Part shown: piece by piece, positions 56,901 through 64,000 of the stretch
Position numbering within the stretch: the first letter of the stretch is position 1
How the letters are laid out: each line of letters starts with the position of its first letter
Origin: Oscheius tipulae
Taxonomy: Eukaryota; Nematoda; Chromadorea; Rhabditida; Rhabditidae
Assembly (NCBI GenBank): GCA_037178975.1
Contig: JASJZH010000003.1
Span: 1,116,001 to 1,180,000, forward strand
Direction: 5' to 3'
Length of the DNA stretch: 64,000 bases
Position numbers and translations under genes: made by a program
Notes under the pieces: model-generated
Database searches by the model: none
Seen by the model: only the letters and a program-made list of their open reading frames with translations
What the model was told of the DNA's origin: nothing

Positions 56901-59900
56901 TCTGACAATTGTCATAAAGACTAAGCTGGCTGCAGATTTGTTTGGGAACACAAGAGAAGACAGTGAAGTTGACACCATTAACCATAGATGAAAGAGAGGC
57001 ACAGGATCCATCGCAGGATTGTTCAGCTCCAGCAGACAAGTTGTTGTATCCGGAGACGACTCCGTTGTAGCAAGTAAGAGGACGTCCTCTGGGGAACTTG
57101 GGAGGGTTTTTGGTGGGATCAATGCATGCGGAATCGGAACAACAGCATCCTTCCACTCCAGGTTCGAGTTGGTGGCATCTGTTGGTCATGTTGAGAGAAG
57201 TACAGATGGTGGTCGGGTCACAAGTGTACATACTGGCGGTCATGTACTGTCCATTGAAACTGGAGTTGATGGACAGAACCATACAGTTTCCCATACACGT
57301 ACTCCATCTGGAACGTTGACTGTGACGAGACACTCAATGCACACTTACCCAGATCCTGCGGTCCAGTTCTGGTCATTGATGTTAAGTCCAGAATAGCATG
57401 CGATAGGAGTCTCAGGAGGGCTAACCGGAATAGCAGTGGTCAAGTTGGCTCCAAGAGCGTTACATCCGTCAGAGCTGTCACAGCAGCATCCAGTCAAAGC
57501 ACGGTCCAGTTGAAGGACATCACAGGCGTTGTCAAGGGCCACAGCGCTATAAATTGTCTTTGAACAAGCACATATTTCTAGTAATTAGTTTCGCATTATT
57601 GAAAAAGAACGGCTTTGCTCACCTGCAGAAGGAGTTGGGAACACAGAGGTAGGTAGAGAATGGGGTGTTTCCGATATTGGTGGTGATGTTGGCACATTTT
57701 CCGTTACACTGAACCATAGTCCCGGCGAAGACCATTGGGCTGTTGACTCCAACGTAGCAGTTGAGGTTTCTGTCAGGACTGCGGTTGAAGTTAGGATCAA
57801 TACAGGCGTCAGAGTCGCAACAGCAAGAATAGACGGTTCCGTCGACGGATCCACAGCCGTTTCTGAGGCCCATGGCGTTGCAAGACGCTGAAGAGTCGCA
57901 AGTGTAGAGGGTGGTTGACTGAACTGATCCGTTGAGCTTGGCTCCCATAGTCATCGAGACACAGTTTCCGTTGCAGACTCTGTAGTCGGGGTTTCCTTCA
58001 GCAACACCGTTGATGTGGATGGCTTCGTAGCAGATAATCGGAGGCTCCCTGCGGACTGGCGTAGATGTGACGTTGGGAAGAAGGTTGGTGGGCAGATTGC
58101 AGTTGTATCCTTCAGCACAGCAGCATCCGGTCAAAGGAGTGTTGGCATTGGGGATGGTTTGACAGTTCTGATCTCCTCCCATTCCAAGGGCTAGAGAACG
58201 GCACACTCGGACTGGAGCGCACCAGTATGTAGTGACATTCTTATTGTTGACAATGGTGGACAAGCTAGCACACCATCCGTCGCAAAGAGTCTCTCCTCCG
58301 TTGAGGTAATTGTCTTCCTTGATGTAGATTCCAGTGTAGCAGTTGGTGGATGTACGAGCAACTCTGTTTGGGTCAAAGCAAGTGTCATCGTCGCAACAGC
58401 AAGTAGTAACTCCGGTCCCGTCGATCGTGGTACAGCCATTGGTAATTCCAGCAGCTTTGCACATAGTGGCGGGGTCACAAGTGTAGATGGTGGTGTTGTG
58501 CTGCGTACCGTAGACGACAGTAGAGAAGAAAGCCATAGCGCATTCTCCATTACACATGGAGTAAGATCCGGTAGTCATCGGGACTCCGTTGAGGTGGATG
58601 TTTCCGTAGCAGAGGATGGGATAGTTGGTGGTAGGAATGACAGAGACATTGTAACTGATCTGGCTGAGATCGTAAGGACTGATGTTACAGTTGTCTTTAG
58701 AGCTGCAGCAAGTAACAGTGGTCTCCTCTTCCATTGGAGGGTTGTAGCTTTGATCACCATTTTCGATACCAAATCCTTGACAAATCTGAAACTTCACGCT
58801 CATTTATTCTATTTGCAAGTCTTACCGAGTAGGGGAAGCAACCCATGTACTTGACGATAATCTGGCTGTTTACATCTCCAACAAAAACATCAATACGTCC
58901 GCATTTCCCAGAACAAAACATTTCAGCTCCAAAACTGTACCCAGTAGATGGAACGTAGATACCGGTGTAGCACTAAATTTTTCATGTTTTGAAAGTCGAA
59001 AGTTTAAACTTTAAGCTGCTTGGTGGGGAAGACTGGTGGCTGCTGAGTGGGGTCGATACAGTTGTTGGTATTACAGCAACATCCGCGAAGAAGTGAGTCT
59101 GTAGCATTCAGAACCAAGTTTCCACATGCGTTGTTCAGGTTGACGGCGTCACAGACGGCAACAGGGTCACAAGTGTACAGGTCGAGAAGACGGACTTGCC
59201 TGCTTCTTCCAGACTGGAAATGTATTTGTGTTTTCATCTTAAAAATCTCCTTACTCCAACGTAAGTCTTGAGAGAGACCGAGCTGCAACTTCCGGAGCAA
59301 GGGAGACTGAGGAAGTTTCCAAGATTTCCATAGTCCAGCTGAGCTCCCTGGTTACAGGTGATGTTGTTGTTTCCTTGAGTGACAGTTTGAGGCACGTAGA
59401 TGTTCGGATTTGTAACAATGCCGGTACAGTCAGCTTGAGTGCAACAAGTCATTTGAACATTGTCTGCAATTACAGTCCCTGTGCCGTCCATATCCCCAAT
59501 AGCTGCTAGACACACATTTATAGTTGTGCAAAGGTACATTTCTAGCATGGTATTTCCAATAACTCCACTGAGAAAAGCGCATGCTTCACCAGCAGTACAA
59601 GTGGTAGTAACTCCGGTGTTAAGAACGACATTAGTCCCGTTATTGGCATAGTAGCCAGCATAACAGATAGGCTGGGTTCTGGAAGTTTATCTTAGCGTTA
59701 GTCATTTGATTGGCGCCACTGTCTCTCTAGGAAGTACTATTACTACTTCCAAAGTGGCAGACAGTGAGGAAGAGATTATTCGTCGTGGCAAATCCACTCA
59801 CGTAGGATCCGAAGCTGTTGAAATGGGTTTCAAATTTTCTTCAGCAATCCAATCGGAACAAAAGTTATCACCACAGAGACATGAAGTATCCCATTCGGTT

Positions 59901-60181
59901 GCAGAACACGCGCTACGTCCTTCAGTTTGGAACCTCCAGATTGAGACCTGAAAAATTTTTAAGCTCCGTTTTTTTACCGTTCGAACCTCGTTTTCTTGAC
60001 AAGAGAGCATAATGAAGTTTTTGCTTGCTGTGGAAAGTACAACTCGAGAGCACATTCCAGAGCATGGCTGAGATTTCAGAGACTTTGAGGTAATGATTCC
60101 GTCCTCGAGAACCACATTTCCAACATTGCAAACGAGAGCAAAACCTGTAGCCACTAGGGCTAGAAGAATACTCAAGCGCAT
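44943..60181 (-). CDS. Giant secreted Cys-rich repeat protein, about 41 Ly6/ET-like modules, probable GPI anchor
   Basis: Forty exons from 60181 to 44943, about 12,074 coding nt (about 4,020 codons). The ATG directly follows TTTCAG and opens a signal peptide, MRLSILLALVATGFA. About 41 modules of 70-95 residues follow. A typical one runs CYSGLW...CQGKCAS...LYTCDPATVC...C...GCCCDSDACID or ends DNCN. The CC-x-x-D-x-CN ending and cysteine count resemble Ly6/uPAR three-finger domains and the nematode ET module. A Thr-rich stalk and hydrophobic end VTTSFALAVSFMILRQ suggest a GPI signal. From exon 12 on, exon lengths recur (161, 225, 558, 208, 161, 225, 184, 410-425, 208). Phases agree at every junction except inside exon 17 (53796-53192), which is frame-broken. 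Function unknown; a surface, cuticle or glycocalyx role is inference. Confidence 0.8.
45351..49826 (-). repeat. Eight-module super-repeat blocks of the giant gene
   Basis: Exons 25-33 (49826-47148) and 34-39 (47108-45351) show the same order of exon lengths: 219/558/208/161/222/184/425/208/161, then 225/558/208/161/225/184. Each block is about 2.7 kb and encodes eight modules in the order A-B-C-D twice. Type A contains CW(N/S)G, B contains GIVTPWS, C contains CYSGLW, and D contains VGVWNGAT or GAWN. Confidence 0.8.
49827..51368 (-). other. Expanded 1.54 kb intron of the giant gene
   Basis: Intron between exons 24 and 25, with donor GTGAGT and acceptor AAATTTGCAG. The equivalent introns in other repeat blocks are about 40-45 nt. 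It contains repeats shared with 60880-61030 in reverse orientation, and a stem near 50540-50610 (CCAAGAAAAATGGAGGAA against TTCTTCATTTTTCTTGG). No coding exons seen. Confidence 0.7.
53192..53796 (-). pseudogene. Frame-broken fused exon 17 of the giant gene
   Basis: The expected pattern is a 225 nt exon, a short intron, then a 558 nt exon, as in 55108-54286. Here one 605 nt exon remains. The end of a type D module (DYANNCNA) runs directly into the middle of a type A module at about 53615, but in a different frame; the correct frame for that module resumes as TFYTCDPAAACSAMG. There are no GT/AG signals between the two parts that could restore phase. The loss is 178 coding nt plus the intron, not a multiple of three. 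Confidence 0.75.
53841..54045 (-). repeat. Near-identical duplicate of 55153-55357
   Basis: Exon 16 (54001-53841) and exon 12 (55313-55153) plus the intron before each are almost base-identical over about 200 bp, intron included. Exons 14 and 17 are similarly close. This points to recent duplication or gene conversion. Confidence 0.8.
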
Positions 60182-60879
60182 CTGAAATGGTGACAAAATC
60201 AATCGTAGAACCGTAAATAAGAAGGATTAATGGAGCAAGTGGTGAAAGCCTCTGAAGCTGATAACAGCATGCTCAGATAATCCATAGATATGAGCTGGTC
60301 AAGATGAAGATGAAAAGTTCAGATAGTAACTAATCCTTCCTGCTCATTTTGTGCAATAAAAATGTAATAAAATCGACTCTTCTTTGTTCTACGCGTTTAA
60401 TTTCCAATAAAAATAGACTGGTTCAAAAACAATAACGTTGTAGCACACATTTAACAAATTTAAACTGACTAATAATCTGTCCTCTTGGCTTAAATACATC
60501 TGCGGTTTTTTCTTCCTAAGACTGTATAGTTACGCCGTGTTCTTTACTCTTTGAAAATTTTAGATAGCCGCGACTTTACAAGATAGCGGAGTGACTCGTA
60601 CAAGCAAATCGTACCTTAAACCATACAAATGCAAGAACAACATACCTTAAGTAAAATATTCTTTAAGGCAGGTACGATACTGTATAAAACTCAGTTTATA
60701 TTTAACTTTCCATACATCCGGTTTTTGAAACTACCGTTTAAACGAGATTAGGAAGCCACATTGTTTGAGCGAAATGTTGCGAAGCTTTTACAAGATTGTT
60801 TTGGAAAACACTTTTGCTACTGTTTACTAACGAAAACAGTGCCCCTAGAAGCAAACTTTCAAACCAATAGATAAAAAAT
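60182..60879. other. Upstream region of the giant gene
   Basis: Likely promoter side. TTTCAG immediately precedes the ATG. A GATAACAGCATGC word occurs at 60259 and CTTATC-type words are rare. No gene seen. Confidence 0.4.
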
Positions 60880-61440
60880 TCAAAAAGTTATGGAAAGTTC
60901 CCTGTTTCGAAAATGCCCGCCGTCCTGGTTGTACGCGATTTGCGGGCTCATTTTTTGGAGTACTTTGACACTCGTAACTTCTGAATAGTGAGAGGTACTG
61001 CTTTAAAACATTTTAAACTTAAGAAGGGTCTACTTTACAATATGAATCTGTAGTATCAGGTCGCAAAGTTTATTTCACTCTACCGGCGCCGCAAAGCTGA
61101 CATTTTGGCGAAAGCAATAATTGTAACCATACGGTTAGTGTTTCTTAGTGTCTCCAATCAAATCAAAGGCTTCGATTCCCCTCCACAGTAAATCTGTCTT
61201 ACTTTAAAACGGAACGGTGTCTGTCCGTACGCACCGCTGTTGCAATTTGTTTGAAACTTTTTGAGCGTAAGAAGGGTATACTCGACAGTATGAACCTGTA
61301 GTATAAGTGTCGCCATTCAACCTCTGGCTCAATTACTCTCCTCGGAAAATCCCGCTTACTCTAAAGCGGAACGCATGGAAAATAGATAGCCAGTGGCGCC
61401 ACTGACAGACGGCGGTGCCGGCTGGTTTGTATTAAAATAA
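60880..61440. repeat. Dispersed repeat region shared with the giant-gene intron and a kinase intron
   Basis: 60900-61030 resembles the reverse complement of about 50985-51165 (for example GTAACTTCTGAATAGTG). 61190-61440 shares words with 6350-6565. The boundaries are not clear. Confidence 0.5.
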
Positions 61441-61764
61441 ACTACGATATCCACTGTATGCTCAGTGTGCTGGACGTAGTCTTCTAGAAGACGCGGCGCT
61501 CCGCAATATTAGCCCAGACAAGTAGTTGAAAGTTCAAAAGCCTAGGCTTGAAAAGTAGTTGGTTAAAAAAGAGTGTGTCAGCCTCGTCGCTATAGTCCCG
61601 AAAAACGACGACAATGGCTTCGGCAGTAGCAGGCGCTAATTAGTAAGTCTGAGACGATGATCATTATAATGCTTCTCTTAAGTATCCTCTCTGTTTCGAG
61701 CCTGTTTTCTCTGTTAACCGCAAGTTGTCTGTCTAGGTAAAGAGTTATACACTACACAGAGAGA

Positions 61765-62065
61765 CAGAGAGACAGAGGGACAGAGTGGGTAAAATCTGGA
61801 TGTCCTTTGAACCAGCACCTAATTTTTTTGTGGCTCACTCTTTCCAAGCGAACGTGACATTTCTATCTGATGACGTCCCCACAAACTGGATTGGTGAATA
61901 AGTCAGACTCTTCGTGACCCATCCGTATGCTGTTTTTAGAATCTACTGGGTGGTCACGGCCACCAATATCTCTCTATCTCTCCGTGTCTCTCTTCTCTCT
62001 GTCCCTCTATCTCCCTGTCTCTCAGTCTCTCAGTCTCTCTGTCTTTCTCTGTCACTCTGCCGTCT
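61765..62065. repeat. GACAGA/TCTGTC-family tracts
   Basis: A GAGAGACAGAGAGACAGAGG run at 61759-61785 and a long CTCTCTGTC tract at 61970-62060. The two are in opposite orientations. Confidence 0.75.
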
Positions 62066-62448
62066 CTGTTTCCTAACCCAAATGCCAACTTTTCTGGTCG
62101 ACTACCTCCAAGTCCCAGGAAACTCAAAACGTTCTCTGAACTTCTCCGCTTGTTCTTTCTTGGTTATAGGATTTTGACTTTTAGAACTTTAATCACCACC
62201 CCCATACCCAGGTGAAAACACTCTGAGGAAGCTGTAGAATAATATAGAGGGTGGGTAAGATTCAAATTCTTCCGGGTCAGCCAGAGACTCCTGAAATGCT
62301 AATAAGTTAACCCACCCGTGATTTAGAGTACGAGCACAGCATTCCAGCTTCCGCATCAAGAAAGGGAGGTGGCTCTAGGTCACCCGCTCTTTTTGCACCC
62401 CTTGTTTGGCTTCTTTTTCTTTTGCACTATCATTCCCTTTTCCTAGTT

Positions 62449-62760
62449 CTAATTGTAAGCAGTACAATTGTTTGAGAATTTCTCTAGAATCGGAAGCACT
62501 AGATTTTCCTCTATATTGTCTGGTAGACCATCCAGAAAACTACCAAAGTTTTTTTCCCGACATACAACATTACTGTCGTTCTTGCATTTTTCAGCATTTA
62601 GAAGCTCTGCAAAAATGTAACTCACACCAATATCTACTTCACAGAACATTACAAAAATGAAAACCTTGAACTCCTTGCAGACGTCTCAATGGGATTTTCA
62701 ATCCAAAATGATCAGTAAAAGACATTGTAGCAGCTTTTGGAGAGCAGGACATAGTGCATG
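62449..62760 (-). CDS. Uncertain coding relic or exon pair
   Basis: On the minus strand two adjacent open stretches in different frames read MSFTDHFGLKIPLRRLQG and then SYIFAELLNAEKCKN...LPDNIEENLVLPILEKF, ending at a stop at 62449. They look protein-like, but there is no convincing intron between them. Possibly a pseudogene. Not recognised. Confidence 0.2.
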
Positions 62761-63059
62761 CCTTTCTGTTGACGTTTTGGACAAAACATGCAGATAGTGA
62801 TGGTCTCGGGGAAATGCTTTCGCGGGGAAATGTTTCGGAGTAGTAAGTGCAAAGAGACCAATATCCCTGAACATTTCTCTGTCTCTCTCTCTCTCTAAGA
62901 TTATCAGTTCCGGAAGTGTAGGAGAAGGTGGCTGCCCTGCGGGAATTATTTATTCCCAACAAATCTCTTAACGATAAACATGTTGACTTCTAAACGGATT
63001 CGTTAGAAACGAATCACCAGAGTTCTCCCGCTTGACTACCAGATCATGCTACTGTAACC

Positions 63060-63205
63060 AGTCTGTCTCTCTCTTTGCCCACCTGTCTGTCTCTATGTCC
63101 CTCAGTCTCTCTACCTTGCTATCTCGCTGTCTCATTGTCTCTCTGTTTTTTTGTTTCTCTATCTCTCTGTAGAGACTATCTCTCTGTAGAGAGACAGAGA
63201 GACCT
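63060..63205. repeat. TCTGTC-family tract with a short hairpin
   Basis: CTGTCTCTCTCTTTGCCC-type words, followed by CTCTCTGTAGAGACTATCTCTCTGTAGAGAGACAGAG, in which TCTCTCTGTAGAGAGA is self-complementary. Confidence 0.7.
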
Positions 63206-64000
63206 CTTTCTCTTCCCGCCTCTGGATTACTGTAACTCAATACGGGTGACTTGCAACCCAGTACTTCGGATCAGTACACATTGCCCATGCTAATGCCTTC
63301 CTACTCGTAAATCGGAAGGGGAGGTGTCTCCGGATCGGCTGCCAGACTCTTGACGTGACCTATGAACGTGCGCGGAGCATGTGAGTTTGATGAGGTGGCC
63401 AGAGACCTCGTGATGACCGTTAGTATACGTTGCATGGCTAGAGCGGAAGATGCGGAATAGTGGAAAAGGTCACAGCTGACACGTAGTGAATATATTCAAC
63501 AGATTTGGAAGAACGTGAATACTGTAGAGTGTGTAGACTGTCACTGTCTCTCCGTCACTTGATGTCCAAAGCTGTAAAACTTTTGCTGCGAACTTACTAA
63601 TTAGAGTAGTAGTTACAGTACAGCCACATAGAGTTTCCCAGAAAACAACAAAAGTTTTGCTACAGATAAAGTTCAGATACACTTCAAAACGTTTTTAAGG
63701 CTTGGAGGAAACTATAAAAAGCGCGCAAACGATAGAACTGTATTGTGATACTTTCTGGTTCCATATAAACAGAATCATCTCGTCTTCGTCCCCAACAGTT
63801 TTAAATGAATGATTGCTCTAGTTCAGAGTCTGTACTCTTTGTTCTTTGCTGTCTAGAACTCACTAGTTGTTTACGGGTCTTTTGCTTTGGACAAGCCCGT
63901 GACTTTTAGACGCGACACAGGAACTCTCTATGCCCAGACGATCCCCTTGGCTAGGGAGTTCCCTACTCCCATTAACTGCCCTATTGCATTCCTTCTTCTC
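63206..64000. other. No gene seen
   Basis: Unique-looking AT-rich sequence to the end of the window. No splice-supported frame found. Confidence 0.45.

Noticed and set aside
44943-60181. Several separate genes for cysteine-rich secreted proteins
   Set aside because: Only one signal peptide and one anchor-like end are visible, and exon phases link everything in between. A split at the 1.54 kb intron is possible but would cut a module in half.
1-64000. CRISPR arrays, prokaryotic operons or bacterial transfer
   Set aside because: Introns, poly(A) signals and trans-splice acceptors mark nuclear worm DNA. No direct-repeat/spacer pattern was found.

Overview
The window looks like nuclear DNA of a chromadorean nematode. 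Most introns are 40-50 nt with TTTCAG-type acceptors. Several start codons sit directly behind such an acceptor, as expected for spliced-leader trans-splicing. There is a serpentine chemoreceptor gene, a small STAR RNA-binding protein and worm-type orthologs of Myt1 kinase and cullin-2. The species cannot be named from sequence alone. I assembled exons by hand from splice signals, reading phase and protein family logic; where a gene model is called good, exon lengths sum to a multiple of three.

Layout. 1-8.6 kb: a Myt1/wee-1.3-like kinase gene on the minus strand, with a PP1-like phosphatase gene nested on the plus strand in one intron. 8.6-11.6 kb: possible small genes and a 1.1 kb foldback transposon. 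11.9-15.3 kb: an NHL-type beta-propeller protein. 15.6-21 kb: a POMGnT1-like glycosyltransferase carrying two ILEI/FAM3-like domains, with a small membrane-protein gene nested antisense in intron 2. 21.7-25.6 kb: three minus-strand genes (two-TM protein, STAR KH protein, Lys/Glu coiled-coil protein) and an orphan exon copy of the glycosyltransferase. 25.7-29.2 kb and 34.7-36.4 kb: two copies of one dispersed cassette carrying an intronless coiled-coil pseudogene; the first copy is interrupted by a dead RTE-type retrotransposon. 29.9-34.2 kb: a chemoreceptor, a chemoreceptor fragment and an uncharacterised nine-exon gene. 36.6 kb: tRNA-His. 38-44.2 kb: cullin-2.

44.9-60.2 kb: a single 40-exon gene for a secreted, probably GPI-anchored protein of about 4,000 residues made of about 41 cysteine-rich modules of Ly6/uPAR (three-finger) or ET-module type. 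Modules run in a four-type cycle. The downstream half repeats in blocks of eight modules with nearly invariant exon lengths. One exon is a fusion left by a deletion that breaks the frame, so this copy is either truncated or mis-assembled. This locus is the most unusual thing in the window. 60.2-64 kb holds dispersed and simple repeats and no convincing gene.

How the genes fit together: Myt1 kinase, PP1-like phosphatase and CUL-2 ligase are cell-cycle/meiosis functions in worms, but nothing shows they form a unit here. Nested opposite-strand genes, very short introns and many hairpin repeats inside introns are the main structural themes. Degenerate GACAGA/TCTGTC tracts recur across the whole window.
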